Notes under the pieces: generated by a model | Database searches by the model: none | Seen by the model: the letters and a program-made list of their open reading frames with translations, nothing else | What the model was told of the DNA's origin: nothing | Translations under genes and position numbers: made by a program | In this document: positions 17,476 to 25,773 of the stretch, piece after piece | Position numbering within the stretch: position 1 is the stretch's first letter | Layout: the number at the start of each line of letters is the position of its first letter | Source: Haloarcula sebkhae | GTDB lineage: Archaea; Halobacteriota; Halobacteria; Halobacteriales; Haloarculaceae | Reading direction: 5' to 3' | DNA: 64,000 nucleotides | Assembly (NCBI RefSeq): GCF_014647415.1 | Contig: NZ_BMPD01000002.1 | Location: 586,324-650,323, forward strand

Positions 17476-17625
17476 CTATCGTCGAAGATCGACGGTGACG
17501 TCAGTCGAAATCCAGCCGTCTCGGTTCCCGTCTTCGGTAAACACGGTTCTGTCAGCACCGCTGTCCAGTGCTGCAACGTCCGGGCGATCCTCGGAGGCCT
17601 CGACATCGTCCGTCTGTGATGGCAT
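17476..17625 (-). CDS. 49-residue protein with an iron box at its start (DUF7331-like)
   Basis: A very short gene: ATG at 17625 and TAG at 17478-17476 on the minus strand. The protein is acidic and ends with DGWISTDVTVDLRR, which resembles the end of the small haloarchaeal DUF7331 family (from memory; function unknown). The palindrome at 17633-17648 lies 8-23 bases before the start, so its transcription start is probably covered by a metalloregulator. The size is small, but the family-like ending and promoter context support a real gene. About 145 bases with nothing recognisable separate it from dpsA. Confidence 0.65.
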   Translation of the reverse strand: MPSQTDDVEASEDRPDVAALDSGADRTVFTEDGNRDGWISTDVTVDLRR

Positions 17626-17632
17626 TACCTGA

Positions 17633-17648
17633 GTTAGGCACCCCTAAA
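17633..17648. promoter_or_regulatory. iron-box palindrome
   Basis: GTTAGG-CACC-CCTAAA, or TTTAGG-N4-CCTAAC read for the minus-strand gene. One mismatch from the shared palindrome. It sits 8 bases before the start codon of the 49-residue protein, where bound protein would block transcription initiation. Confidence 0.7.
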
Positions 17649-17658
17649 GCTAAAAGGA

Positions 17659-17674
17659 TTTTGGTTGGCCTAAT
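17659..17674. promoter_or_regulatory. second, weaker iron-box-like palindrome
   Basis: TTTTGG-TTGG-CCTAAT, with a mismatch in each half, 26 bases from the better site. Together with it, it brackets the AT-rich tract AAAATCC/CTTTTAGC that may act as the TATA element. Paired sites also occur at 22626 and 22661. Confidence 0.4.
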
Positions 17675-17774
17675 CGTCCGTGGACCCCACACCCCTGTAC
17701 CGACGGCAGCGGTAACCAGAAGCTGGCCGCCGATACGGCGCGGCCTTTAGTACCCGAGGCAACAAGAGAGAGGT

Positions 17775-18359
17775 ATGAGTTCGGACGACGACCTTACCGC
17801 CCTGGTTACGGACCTCGTTACGACGCTACAGGAGCTAGAGACGGAGGTCGAACCCACGACAGACAGCGGCCTGCCGCGGCCGCCGACGCCGGGTGAACTC
17901 CTGCGGTTCACCAGCGACGTGACCATCCCCGCAGTCATTCTCATACTGAAGACCAACGTCGAGGCGCTGAAGCTTCTCCGACGAGCCCTCCGGATGGCCG
18001 AGGGGCGGCCGACCACGACTGGGTCCGCCTCGGATGAAGTGCGACAGCGTGCGAGTGACCTGAGTCGGGCCACGCTCTCCCGACTCGACGGTGCGCTGAC
18101 GGACCTCCAGCAGGCTGTGGAAGGGAGGCCGGAAGATGAAGACGCCCGCGAGCTCATTCAGGAAGCCCAACAGTTGCGTGACCAGATCCAGGATAGACTA
18201 GCCGACGAACAAGGGGTGAGTGAGGAGGTCGACCCCGATCAAGTTACTGACGTCCCAGTGGACGTAGATGCCGAATTACGGTCGATAAAGGACGAAATCG
18301 ATGGTCCGGACAGGAACAACGACGGTACCGAAAACGGAGGCGGAAGCGACGAGGAGTAA
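17775..18359 (+). CDS. uncharacterised helical haloarchaeal protein (DUF7547-like)
   Basis: A 194-residue acidic protein. Residues 1-30 are a helical start with TALVTDLVTTLQELETEV, residues 35-75 contain a hydrophobic stretch (TIPAVILILKTNVEALKLLRRALRM), and 85-150 look like a coiled coil (RASDLSRATLSRLDGALTD, LIQEAQQLRDQIQDRL). The tail is low-complexity acidic. This matches, from memory, the haloarchaeal DUF7547 family of unknown role. It is monocistronic, about 150 bases from the divergent 49-residue gene. Confidence 0.65.
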   Translation: MSSDDDLTALVTDLVTTLQELETEVEPTTDSGLPRPPTPGELLRFTSDVTIPAVILILKTNVEALKLLRRALRMAEGRPTTTGSASDEVRQRASDLSRATLSRLDGALTDLQQAVEGRPEDEDARELIQEAQQLRDQIQDRLADEQGVSEEVDPDQVTDVPVDVDAELRSIKDEIDGPDRNNDGTENGGGSDEE

Positions 18360-18381
18360 CGGAATCCAGCACGGTGTGAAA

Positions 18382-18403
18382 ATTATGTTGTATCAAACAT
18401 AAT
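18382..18403. promoter_or_regulatory. perfect 8-bp inverted repeat, candidate operator
   Basis: ATTATGTT, six spacer bases, AACATAAT. It directly precedes the AT-rich ATTTATTATTG tract that probably holds the TATA box of the gene at 18439. The position just upstream of TATA and the perfect symmetry suggest a regulator site, probably an activator or self-regulator. Confidence 0.55.
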
Positions 18404-18438
18404 GATTTATTATTGTACAAGTATAGGTATGAATACCG

Positions 18439-18918
18439 ATGTCCAGCTCTACCGCTCCGGGTGGTCGACGGGCGACCCTGTTCGTCCGGTCTGACCTCCC
18501 TTCGCCGTCACAGAAACGCTGTACCGCTATCGAACGTGAGCTACAGGAGCTGGTGTGCCGTGGCGTACTCGACGATGTCGAAACAGTCGAATGGGAGAAA
18601 CGCGTGCCGCTACAAGGCTCTGGTAACGGAACCGAACGGGGCCTGTACAACGAGTTTGCGGACTGGGCCCGCGAGGCCGGAGTCTGCCTCGCACCGTTTT
18701 TCGACACCCGGCTCTGTTACAGTTCGACGACGGGCGAGAAGCGCCGCGAACTCGTCATGCCGGCTGTCTGTCTTGCGGTCTACGAGGACGGCGATCTCGT
18801 GCAGGTAGCCCCCTTTGCCGACGCGGGCCGAACAGAGTCTGTCGAGGAGTGCATTACAGAACTGGCCGAGACAGGGACCCTCCCAGAGACGTATTCGACA
18901 CCCGTCTCGACCGTATAG
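18439..18918 (+). CDS. uncharacterised haloarchaeal protein (HTH-associated family)
   Basis: A 159-residue soluble protein. It begins with a strand ATLFVRSDLPSPSQKR, then a helical region (CTAIERELQELVCRGVLDDVETVEWEKRV shortened to residues 28-56), a middle FADWAREAGVCLAPFF patch and a segment ending VMPAVCLAVYEDGDLVQVAPF. Similar haloarchaeal proteins are commonly annotated HTH-domain proteins, though I see no clear helix-turn-helix. Preceded by a perfect palindrome and a TATA-like tract. Function unknown. Confidence 0.65.
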   Translation: MSSSTAPGGRRATLFVRSDLPSPSQKRCTAIERELQELVCRGVLDDVETVEWEKRVPLQGSGNGTERGLYNEFADWAREAGVCLAPFFDTRLCYSSTTGEKRRELVMPAVCLAVYEDGDLVQVAPFADAGRTESVEECITELAETGTLPETYSTPVSTV

Positions 18919-19025
18919 GCCCGCGTGCCCCGTTCGGCTTCTATGCCGTCTCCGGCAGCGTCAGCTACGGTCTTCTCAGCGGCGGTCGAAAAGGGTCGCA
19001 TTATCCGGCAGTCTGTGGAGAGTGA

Positions 19026-19406
19026 TCAGACCGGGTCCCAGCGGTAGCCGTCCCAGTCCTGACTCTCGGGCACCTTGATACCCGCGTCGGGGTCGCGGAG
19101 TTCTTCGACGTAGACCGGCTCGACCGTGTCACCTGTTTCGACCTCGTCCGTAGTCACCTGCCCGAGCGCGCGAACGAACTCGTCGCTCGCCCCGGAGATA
19201 TCCGTGACATCGAATTCAACGATAGCGAGCGTGTTCGGCTCGCGGACACCCGGTGGCGTCGCTGTCGAATGGGTCCAGGTGACGACTTCGCCGGTCCGGT
19301 CCGCAAGGTCGAACGTCTCTTCCTGCGGTTCGCCACACTCAGGACACAGCGGATGCGTGGGATACGAGACGTGACCGTTCGAACACATACCTGCTTCCAG
19401 CGTCAT
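19026..19406 (-). CDS. OB-fold/zinc-ribbon (DUF35) partner of the thiolase
   Basis: A 126-residue protein with an N-terminal rubredoxin-like zinc ribbon (Cys8, Cys21, Cys24) and a C-terminal OB fold (TGEVVTWTHSTATPPGV, LAIVEFDV, ALGQVTTDE, GDTVEPVY). In archaea these proteins bind thiolases and bridge CoA-bound intermediates; in Haloferax the pair forms a two-subunit beta-ketothiolase. It overlaps the end of the upstream thiolase gene by 4 bases, so the two are coupled. Confidence 0.88.
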   Translation of the reverse strand: MTLEAGMCSNGHVSYPTHPLCPECGEPQEETFDLADRTGEVVTWTHSTATPPGVREPNTLAIVEFDVTDISGASDEFVRALGQVTTDEVETGDTVEPVYVEELRDPDAGIKVPESQDWDGYRWDPV

Positions 19407-20554
19407 TCTGCGGCCTCCATGATGGTGGTGATGACACAGTTCCCGAACCCGCCGACGTTACACGCCAGTGCGGTATCAGCCTCGACCTGTCGCGGCCCGG
19501 CCTCGCCGACGAGCTGTTCGTAGATTTCGACGCCCTGCGCGACACCGCTTGCCCCCAGCGGATGACCCTTCGATTTGAGCCCGCCGGAGGTGTTGATCGG
19601 CAACTCGCCGTCCTTGGCAGTGGCACCGTCCATCGCCATTTCCCAGGCCGTTCCCTGCTCGGCGACGCCGATCCCCTCCAACTGGAGGAACTCCAGAATA
19701 GTGAACATATCATGCAGTTCGGCCACGTCGAGGTCCTCGGGGCCGAGGCCGGCCATCTCGTAGGCCTGCTCGCTCGATTCGACGACCCCGCCCATGACCG
19801 TCGGGTCGTCGCGCTCGTGGACGACGTGCGTGTCGGTCGCCCCGCCGATGCCGGAGACCAGCGCGTACTCGTCGGTTATCTCCCTGGCCCGCTCCTCCGT
19901 CGTGAACATGAGCGCGGCGCTGCCGTCCGTAATCGGACAGAAGTCGTACAGCCGCAACGGGTCGGCGATGATGGGCGACTCCAACGCTTTCTCCATCGTG
20001 ATTTCCTTCTGGAACTGCGCCTTGGGGTTATCCACGCCGTTTCTGTGGTTCTTGACTGCGACCCGGGCGAGTGACTCTCGGGGAGCGTCGAAGCGCTCCA
20101 GATAGTGCCGGGCAGTCATCCCGGCAAAGGACGGGAGCGTCACGCCGTGTTTGTACTCGTCGGGATGGGTGATCGAGGCGATGATGTCGGTCGCCTGGCC
20201 CGTCGTCTTGTGGGTCATCTTCTCCCCGCCGACCAGCAGCGTCATGTCGCTGGCCCCGCTGGCGACTGACTGCCAAGCCTCGTAGATCCCGGCCCCACCC
20301 GAGGACGAGGTCTGATCGACCCGTTCACTGTAGGCCGGAAGCACACCTAGGTCGTGGGCCAGCAGGTTCATGATTCCCGTCTGGCCTTCGAACTCGCCGC
20401 TTGCCATGTTCGAGACGTACAGGTGCTCTACGTCGTCGGGCGCGACGCCGGCGTCCGTGAGGCACTCCTCGCCCGCCTGCGAGAGCAACTCACGGATCCA
20501 GGCGTCGCGTTGCCCGAACTTCGTCATTGACGCGCCGATTACTGCGACTCCCAT
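19403..20554 (-). CDS. thiolase alpha subunit with serine at the nucleophile position
   Basis: A 383-residue thiolase-superfamily protein. At the place of the usual nucleophilic cysteine (VNxxCxSG) it reads VDQTSSSGG, putting Ser83 there. The other catalytic motifs are HDMF in AELHDMFTI and GHPLGASGVAQ; a cysteine remains in ALACNVGGFG. Published haloarchaeal PHA-type beta-ketothiolases (PhaA and BktB) have a Ser-His-His triad and an OB-fold partner, which fits this pair. It likely condenses acyl-CoAs with acetyl-CoA, and a phaB-like reductase lies 4 kb away. ATG at 20554 was chosen because conserved sequence begins there. Confidence 0.87.
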   Translation of the reverse strand: MGVAVIGASMTKFGQRDAWIRELLSQAGEECLTDAGVAPDDVEHLYVSNMASGEFEGQTGIMNLLAHDLGVLPAYSERVDQTSSSGGAGIYEAWQSVASGASDMTLLVGGEKMTHKTTGQATDIIASITHPDEYKHGVTLPSFAGMTARHYLERFDAPRESLARVAVKNHRNGVDNPKAQFQKEITMEKALESPIIADPLRLYDFCPITDGSAALMFTTEERAREITDEYALVSGIGGATDTHVVHERDDPTVMGGVVESSEQAYEMAGLGPEDLDVAELHDMFTILEFLQLEGIGVAEQGTAWEMAMDGATAKDGELPINTSGGLKSKGHPLGASGVAQGVEIYEQLVGEAGPRQVEADTALACNVGGFGNCVITTIMEAAE

Positions 20555-20618
20555 ACCTGTGTCGTCACAGGGGTCTCGTGTATGTATTACGGTCCGACCT
20601 ATAGAACGAGAAGAATTT

Positions 20619-21446
20619 TCAGACAGGCGTCCGAACGACCGACAGCCCCTCGGCGGGCTGGTCACCGGCTAGTGAGACGAGCAACCGCCAGCCGTCGGCA
20701 GTTCGCTCCGCTTGGGCCATCTGTGGCGTGATACTCGTCCGGCGCAGTAACTCGACAGCGATCGGCAATACCGGACAGCGAAGGTCCGACAGTGTCGGGC
20801 GATAGTTCTGTAATGTGATATATTTGGAACAACGGCCGGGACCGGTGGCCGCGGGTTCGATTGCTGCCTCGTCGACGAGCCCCGCTGCTTCGAGGTCGTC
20901 GATGGCGTCCCGAACTGGCTCAGGGCCGCTTGGCTTTCTCGGTAGCTGTCCGGCGGCTTCGCGGAGGGTGTCCGCCTGTACCTCCGGGTCGAGGTGTTCT
21001 TCCAGTGCCGTGGCCATGCTTTCGAGCATCGCCAGACAGAGTCGCTCGCGGTTCTCGGTTTCCTCAGCCGCTTCGAGATAGCTGTCGATGACTGCCTGCT
21101 CGACGGAGCGATGATGGCCCGACAGTACTTCGAACAGCGACCCGGCGACCGTGTGACAGTACTCCGGGAGCGACGACGGGCCAGTCCTGACGGCGTCGGT
21201 CCCCCACGGCGCTTCACAGACGATGAGGCCGTGCACGGTAACACGTGGGTCGTAGCGACGGAGAGCGCTTCGGTAGGCAGTCGCGACACTGGCCGCTTCG
21301 GCGGCTGTTTCGCGGTCCGGAAACTGCATCCCCGACACTGGGAACGGCGGCGTGCCCGTCCTGGCGCTGACGACGCGATACGGCCCGACAGCCACGCTGA
21401 GCTCCGAGAGCCTGTCACGGATATCCGCGAGCGTTCGTCCGACCAT
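20619..21446 (-). CDS. uncharacterised haloarchaeal protein co-transcribed with an iron-binding protein
   Basis: A 275-residue protein with the opening MVGRTLADIRDRLSEL, then YRVVSARTGTPPFPVSGMQF and a helical middle and tail with no membrane segment. From memory this matches a haloarchaeal DUF7551-like family, often found next to iron or siderophore transport genes. It starts 7 bases after the stop of the substrate-binding protein, so it is probably in the iron-regulated transcript and may be a cytoplasmic factor in iron use. Function unknown. A tenth-residue-upstream ATG is possible but the family pattern begins at 21446. Confidence 0.65.
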   Translation of the reverse strand: MVGRTLADIRDRLSELSVAVGPYRVVSARTGTPPFPVSGMQFPDRETAAEAASVATAYRSALRRYDPRVTVHGLIVCEAPWGTDAVRTGPSSLPEYCHTVAGSLFEVLSGHHRSVEQAVIDSYLEAAEETENRERLCLAMLESMATALEEHLDPEVQADTLREAAGQLPRKPSGPEPVRDAIDDLEAAGLVDEAAIEPAATGPGRCSKYITLQNYRPTLSDLRCPVLPIAVELLRRTSITPQMAQAERTADGWRLLVSLAGDQPAEGLSVVRTPV

Positions 21447-21453
21447 GGTTTCC

Positions 21454-22620
21454 CTACAGATCCCCAGCGACAATATCGGCGACGCGCTGGCGGTTGAACA
21501 GCTCCCGGTCCACGTCGTACACCTGCGACGCGGCCCGTTCCGTGAGGACCAGATTCGTTATCGGCCCCTGGTACAGCGGCCCACCGCGGTACACGTTCCC
21601 GTTCTGGACCGCCGTCAGTTCACTCCCGGTCTGGTCCGATTCGAGGAAACTGACGACCGTGTCTTCGAACTCCGAGCGCGTCTTGTTCTCCTGCCCCCGC
21701 AGGAGCAAGTACTCGGGGTCGATCTCCAGCAGCGTCTCGAAGTCGACCTTGCTCCGATCGGTGTGGAAGTCCCTGACATCGGTTTTCGCGAACGCATCGC
21801 GAACGCGCAAATCCCGCCACTGTTTGAAGCTAGTTCCGTCCTCGATGAGGTACGGGGAGAAGCTCGTCGGCTCGTCGCTCCCAGCCCACATGATAGCCAC
21901 TTCCGGCCGGTCGGAGTTCGAGTCTGGAACGATGTCGTCCAGACTCGTCCGGAACTCTTCGTGGAGGGACTGGAACGCCTCGAACCGGTCGGTCCGCTGG
22001 AACGCCCGGGCGAGGTTCTCGAAGGCTTCGTACAGCGTGTAGTAGGTGTAATCGTGCCACTCGTAGCCCGTCGAGAAGATACTGTTCCCGAAGAAGGGGG
22101 CGATCTGGGATTCGATCTCGTCGATGTCCGACTGCTCCCAAGACCCGCGGGCCTGGAGGAAGTTCGGGTCCATGACGTGGATGTCGGCATCGATTTCGTA
22201 GAACTGTTCCTTCCCGACGCCGCTGTCACCCCACAGCTTCTGAATCGAGCTCCCGTCGACGCTAATGCCCGGAATCTCATCGTAGTACTGGGTATGATAT
22301 CGCGACGGCAGCCAGACCCCCTCCGGTGCGTCGAGACCGAGCGCGATCCCCATGTCGGCCCAGCTCCCGTTGTTCGCGACCCATAACTCAGGCACTGACT
22401 CGAAGGTGACCTCGCCGACCGGCTCCATCGAGACGGAGTAGGCCGAGTTCGTCGGTTCCGTGGTCGCTGTCGTAGTCGACTCCGCGGTCGTCGTCCCGGA
22501 ATCTGTCGCATCATCAGTCGCGCCGTTACCCCCGCTACCCGCCTCGGACTGACCCGAACAGCCGGCAACGGTTCCTGCCAGCCCGACACCGGCTGCAACG
22601 ATGTACTCTCGTCGGTTCAT
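21454..22620 (-). CDS. iron-siderophore (BtuF/FepB-type) ABC substrate-binding lipoprotein
   Basis: A 388-residue lipoprotein. It starts MNRREYIVAAGVGLAGTVAGC, with a lipobox ending at Cys21 and a paired-Arg motif, then an acid/Thr/Ser linker (about 25-60) and a two-lobe TroA/BtuF-like domain. The ELWVANNGSWADMGIALGL and DADIHVMDPNFL segments and the late ELTAVQNGNVYRGG are typical of Fe3+-siderophore binding proteins. It has no permease next to it. A tandem pair of iron boxes around its TATA region strongly suggests iron regulation. Confidence 0.85.
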   Translation of the reverse strand: MNRREYIVAAGVGLAGTVAGCSGQSEAGSGGNGATDDATDSGTTTAESTTTATTEPTNSAYSVSMEPVGEVTFESVPELWVANNGSWADMGIALGLDAPEGVWLPSRYHTQYYDEIPGISVDGSSIQKLWGDSGVGKEQFYEIDADIHVMDPNFLQARGSWEQSDIDEIESQIAPFFGNSIFSTGYEWHDYTYYTLYEAFENLARAFQRTDRFEAFQSLHEEFRTSLDDIVPDSNSDRPEVAIMWAGSDEPTSFSPYLIEDGTSFKQWRDLRVRDAFAKTDVRDFHTDRSKVDFETLLEIDPEYLLLRGQENKTRSEFEDTVVSFLESDQTGSELTAVQNGNVYRGGPLYQGPITNLVLTERAASQVYDVDRELFNRQRVADIVAGDL

Positions 22621-22625
22621 ATCTT

Positions 22626-22641
22626 TTTAGGCTTGCCTAAA
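22626..22641. promoter_or_regulatory. perfect iron-box palindrome
   Basis: TTTAGG-CTTG-CCTAAA, a perfect match to the recurring palindrome. It lies 6-21 bases before the start of the iron-siderophore binding protein on the minus strand, over the probable transcription start. Confidence 0.8.
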
Positions 22642-22660
22642 TGGTTTAAATCTTCCCATA

Positions 22661-22676
22661 TTTAGGTAGGCCAAAA
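22661..22676. promoter_or_regulatory. second iron-box palindrome
   Basis: TTTAGG-TAGG-CCAAAA, one mismatch. It lies 35 bases from the perfect site. The tract GGTTTAAATC at about 22643-22652, between the two, is the likely TATA box, so the two sites bracket it. Confidence 0.65.
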
Positions 22677-22723
22677 ACGCCATGAATCGACAAACAGCAC
22701 CACAGCCCCCGACAGTGAGAATC

Positions 22724-22746
22724 CACACAAAGTATATCCGTGTGTG
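22724..22746. promoter_or_regulatory. inverted repeat CACACA/TGTGTG around a TATA element
   Basis: CACACA, 11 spacer bases and TGTGTG, with AGTATAT in the spacer, about 29 bases before the start of the downstream zinc-ribbon gene. Further CACACA copies follow at 22752. It may be an operator or only a repeat-rich promoter. Confidence 0.35.
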
Positions 22747-22763
22747 CTAACCACACACGAAAT

Positions 22764-22949
22764 ATGCAGGAGGCCTGGCTTCAACTCCAGTGTCCGGCGT
22801 GTTCAGTCGCCTGGGAAGAGCAAGTGTCCGACCTCCCGGCCCCGGAGACACAGTTCGGCTGTGACGACTGTGGAGCCGAGCGGTCGCTGTCGGAGTTTAT
22901 GCGGACGAGTCGCGACCTCGAAGTACTGCAGGAGTTTACCGAATCCTAG
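22764..22949 (+). CDS. 61-residue zinc-ribbon protein (DUF7836-like)
   Basis: A 61-residue protein with two CxxC pairs (Cys10, Cys13, Cys33, Cys36) that form a small zinc ribbon. The opening [13 protein letters not shown] and the later [12 protein letters not shown], then [15 protein letters not shown], match the haloarchaeal DUF7836 family as I remember it. It probably binds nucleic acid or protein; the function is unknown. Its last four bases overlap the end of the convergent pccX gene. Confidence 0.75.
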   Translation: MQEAWLQLQCPACSVAWEEQVSDLPAPETQFGCDDCGAERSLSEFMRTSRDLEVLQEFTES

Positions 22950-23257
22950 TACCGCGCCCGCGCCGCTGCCTTCCATTCCTCGCCGCGCTTAACGTTGTTC
23001 GGAGGGCGGCGTTTGCCCACACTCGCCAGCCGTCCGGCCAGCGTCCACTCATCGACGTACTCGACGGTCGAACGGCGCGATGATATTTTAGCGGACCGCT
23101 GCCGGTCAGTCAGGTGAGCACTGACCGCGGCGGTGATAGCCGCTGCTTCTGCCTGTGATGCGTCCGCCGGTATCGACAGTGACAGGTCGTCTGGGTCCGC
23201 GCTTTCACCGGGTAGCGCCGCCTCCGTGTCCGACTGTAGTGTATCGCGAGTCGCCAT
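22946..23257 (-). CDS. pccX: PccX-like small subunit of propionyl-CoA carboxylase
   Basis: A 103-residue protein placed one base after the carboxyltransferase gene. Residues 25-55 ([23 protein letters not shown]) and the C-terminal [14 protein letters not shown] are typical of the small epsilon-like subunits of acyl-CoA carboxylases, where ATEEEAAAI-type helices precede a WxLAGRL motif. In Haloferax mediterranei PccX is needed for propionyl-CoA carboxylase activity and for making the C3 unit of PHBV. The first 30 residues are acidic. Confidence 0.8.
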   Translation of the reverse strand: MATRDTLQSDTEAALPGESADPDDLSLSIPADASQAEAAAITAAVSAHLTDRQRSAKISSRRSTVEYVDEWTLAGRLASVGKRRPPNNVKRGEEWKAAARARY

Positions 23258-23258
23258 G

Positions 23259-24842
23259 TTACAGTGGGATATTGCCGTGGTCTTTCGGCGGCGTGTCCTC
23301 CCGCTTGCGCTGCAGGAGGTCGAGGTCCTGAATGAGGCGCTTGCGCGTCTCTTTCGGTTCGATGACGTCGTCGAGGTAGCCCCGCTTCGCCGGCCCGTAC
23401 GGATTGGCGAACTCGTCGCGGAACTCGTCCATCAGTTCCTGCCGCTTGGCGTCCGGGTCGTCGGCCTCCGCGATCTCGTTCCGGTAGAGGATGTTGACGG
23501 CTCCCCGTGGCCCGAGCACGGCCATCTCCGAACCGGGCCAGGCGTAGTTCACGTCGCTGCCCAGGAACTTCGAGGACATGACGATGTACGCCCCGCCGTA
23601 GGCCTTCCGCACGACGACCGACAGCAGCGGGACCGTCGCCTCGGCGTAGGCGTAGATGAGCTTCGCGCCCCGCCGGATGATGCCGTTGTGCTCCTGATCC
23701 GTGCCGGGCATGAACCCGGGCACGTCGACGAGCGTGACGATAGGGATATTGAACGAGTCACAGAAGCGGACAAACCGCGCCGCTTTCTCCGCCGCGTCGA
23801 TATCCAGTGTGCCCGCGCTCACGCGTGGCTGATTGGCGACGACGCCGACCGACTGGCCGTCCATCCGCGAGAAGCCCACCACGACGTTGCGCGCCCAGTT
23901 ACCGTGGACCTCGAAGAAAGAGTCTTCGTCGACGATGGCGTCGATGACCTTCGTCATGTCGTAGGGCTTGCGCGGGGCCGACGGGACGATATCGGTCACG
24001 CCGGGAATTTCCCGGTCGGGGTCGTCCCACGGTTTGACCCGCGGCGGGTCCTCCATGTTATTCGCCGGAAGGTACGATAGGAGCCGGCGAATGTTTTCGA
24101 GCGCTTCCTCCTCCGACGGGTACGAGAAGTGAGCGACGCCGGATTTGGTGGAGTGTGAGCCCGCACCGCCGAGTTCCTCTTTCGACACCTGTTCGCCGGT
24201 CACCGTCTCGATGACGTCCGGCCCGGTGATGAACATGTGGCTGGTGTCCTGCACCATGAACGTGAAGTCGGTCAGCGCCGGGCTGTAGGTGGCCCCGCCC
24301 GCACATGGCCCCATGATCGCAGATATCTGGGGGATGAGCCCGCTGGCCTTGGTGTTGCGCTCGAATATCTTGGCGAAGCCGACCAGCGAGTCGACGCCCT
24401 CCTGAATGCGCGCGCCGCCGGAGTCGTTGAGGCCGATGACCGGGACGCCGTTCTCGATGGCCCGATCCATCACTTTACAGATCTTGTCGGCGACGACTTC
24501 GCCAACCGAGCCACCCAGCACGGTGAAGTCGTGGGCGAACAGGAACACCTTCCGACCGTCGACCTCACCGTAGCCGGTGACGACTGCGTCACCGGCGAAG
24601 CGCTTCTCCTCCATGCCGAAGTTCGTCGACCGGTGCTCGACGAACGGATCGACCTCGTTGAACGTGCCGTCGTCGACGAGGAAGTCGATACGCTCCCGGG
24701 CGGTCATCTTGCCCTTCTCGTGCTGGGATTCGATGCGGGCTTCACCGCCCCCGAGTTCGGCTTCGGCTCGTTTCTGTCGCAACTCTTCGACTGCGTCGTC
24801 AGGCGCTCCAGTCTCGTCTTCTGGTTCTTCCTGTTGACTCAT
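23259..24842 (-). CDS. pccB: propionyl/acyl-CoA carboxylase beta subunit
   Basis: A 527-residue carboxyltransferase that moves the carboxyl group from carboxybiotin to propionyl-CoA (or acetyl-CoA). Family motifs include [33 protein letters not shown] (oxyanion loop), [50 protein letters not shown] and [12 protein letters not shown]. The ATG at 24842 is preferred to an upstream codon because it is one base past the stop of the phaB-like gene. The biotin carboxylase alpha subunit is not in the window. Confidence 0.93.
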   Translation of the reverse strand: MSQQEEPEDETGAPDDAVEELRQKRAEAELGGGEARIESQHEKGKMTARERIDFLVDDGTFNEVDPFVEHRSTNFGMEEKRFAGDAVVTGYGEVDGRKVFLFAHDFTVLGGSVGEVVADKICKVMDRAIENGVPVIGLNDSGGARIQEGVDSLVGFAKIFERNTKASGLIPQISAIMGPCAGGATYSPALTDFTFMVQDTSHMFITGPDVIETVTGEQVSKEELGGAGSHSTKSGVAHFSYPSEEEALENIRRLLSYLPANNMEDPPRVKPWDDPDREIPGVTDIVPSAPRKPYDMTKVIDAIVDEDSFFEVHGNWARNVVVGFSRMDGQSVGVVANQPRVSAGTLDIDAAEKAARFVRFCDSFNIPIVTLVDVPGFMPGTDQEHNGIIRRGAKLIYAYAEATVPLLSVVVRKAYGGAYIVMSSKFLGSDVNYAWPGSEMAVLGPRGAVNILYRNEIAEADDPDAKRQELMDEFRDEFANPYGPAKRGYLDDVIEPKETRKRLIQDLDLLQRKREDTPPKDHGNIPL

Positions 24843-24843
24843 C

Positions 24844-25587
24844 CTACCACTCCATCCCGCCGTTGACACCAAGTACCTGTCCTGTCATGTAGCTCGATTC
24901 CTCGCTGGCGACGAACCTCACGATGCCGGCGATGTCTTCGACGCGTGCGAACCGGTCGAGCGGGATCTCCCGCAGAATCTTCTCCTGCACGCGTTCGGGC
25001 ACCTCCTCTAGCATGTCGGTCTTGACAAAGCCCGGCGCAACGCAGTTCGCGGTCGAGCCCGTGTGTGCCAGTTCGAGCGCAAGCGTCCGTGTAAATCCGA
25101 ACAATCCGGATTTCGTCGTCGCGTAGTTGGCCTGCCCGATGTTGCCCTGCTGGCCGACGACGCTAGAGATATTTATCAGTCGGCCATGCTCGGCGTCGCA
25201 AATGTCGTCGTAGAAAGCTTTCGTCCCGTTGAACACACCGCCAAGATTGACATCGATAACCGTCTCCCAGTCGTCGCAGGTCATGTTTTCGAACTTCTTG
25301 TCGATAGTGATGCCGGCGTTGTTGACGAGCACGTCCGCGGGCCCGAACTCGTCGGCCACCTTCTCACGCATTGCCCGGACCTCATCGAGTTTCGCTACGT
25401 CGGCCTGCGCCGCGATAGCGGTGCCGCCGCTCTCGCGGATGTCCTCGACGACGGCGCGGGCTTCCGCCTCTGAGGATCGGTAATTAACAACAACATTGGC
25501 CCCGTGGGCACCGAGGTCTTTGGCGATTCCGCGGCCGATACCGCGCGAGGACCCAGTGACGACACAGGTTTGATTTTCTAGGTTCAT
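24844..25587 (-). CDS. phaB: acetoacetyl-CoA / 3-oxoacyl reductase (PhaB/FabG-like SDR)
   Basis: A 247-residue short-chain dehydrogenase. Cofactor motif TGSSRGIGRG (11-20), Arg37 after the second strand favouring NADPH, VNNAGIT, and the catalytic Ser141-Tyr155-Lys159 in ISSVVGQQGNIGQANYATTK (residues 140-159). SDR members of this kind reduce 3-oxoacyl-CoA or -ACP; the FabG/PhaB homologues of haloarchaea make 3-hydroxybutyryl-CoA for PHA. It lies one base upstream of pccB in an apparent operon with pccX. The PHA role is inference from the family and neighbours. Confidence 0.87.
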   Translation of the reverse strand: MNLENQTCVVTGSSRGIGRGIAKDLGAHGANVVVNYRSSEAEARAVVEDIRESGGTAIAAQADVAKLDEVRAMREKVADEFGPADVLVNNAGITIDKKFENMTCDDWETVIDVNLGGVFNGTKAFYDDICDAEHGRLINISSVVGQQGNIGQANYATTKSGLFGFTRTLALELAHTGSTANCVAPGFVKTDMLEEVPERVQEKILREIPLDRFARVEDIAGIVRFVASEESSYMTGQVLGVNGGMEW

Positions 25588-25773
25588 TTGTGATTGATGG
25601 GAGCCCTGTTGCTTCGTACGCTCATCACCTAATCTGGCAAAGCACAGCCAAATAATAGTTCGCCTTATACAACATTTGACGACGAAGTCAGAATATAATG
25701 ATGATCCCATTACAGGAGAAATGACGGCTGAAAAACAGACTCACGAGGGCAGCAAAATGAGAACGCCAAGTCT
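25588..25773. other. intergenic region of the phaB-like gene and the iron cluster
   Basis: AT-richer 186-base promoter region between divergent transcripts. On the minus strand, TATA-like tracts occur at about 25645-25672. I see no gene, operator or repeat in it besides the iron box that follows. Confidence 0.6.

Noticed and set aside
19403..20665. Upstream start for the Ser-type thiolase adding 37 residues
   Set aside because: The added part is Arg/Ser-rich without similarity, and a promoter-like tract lies within it.
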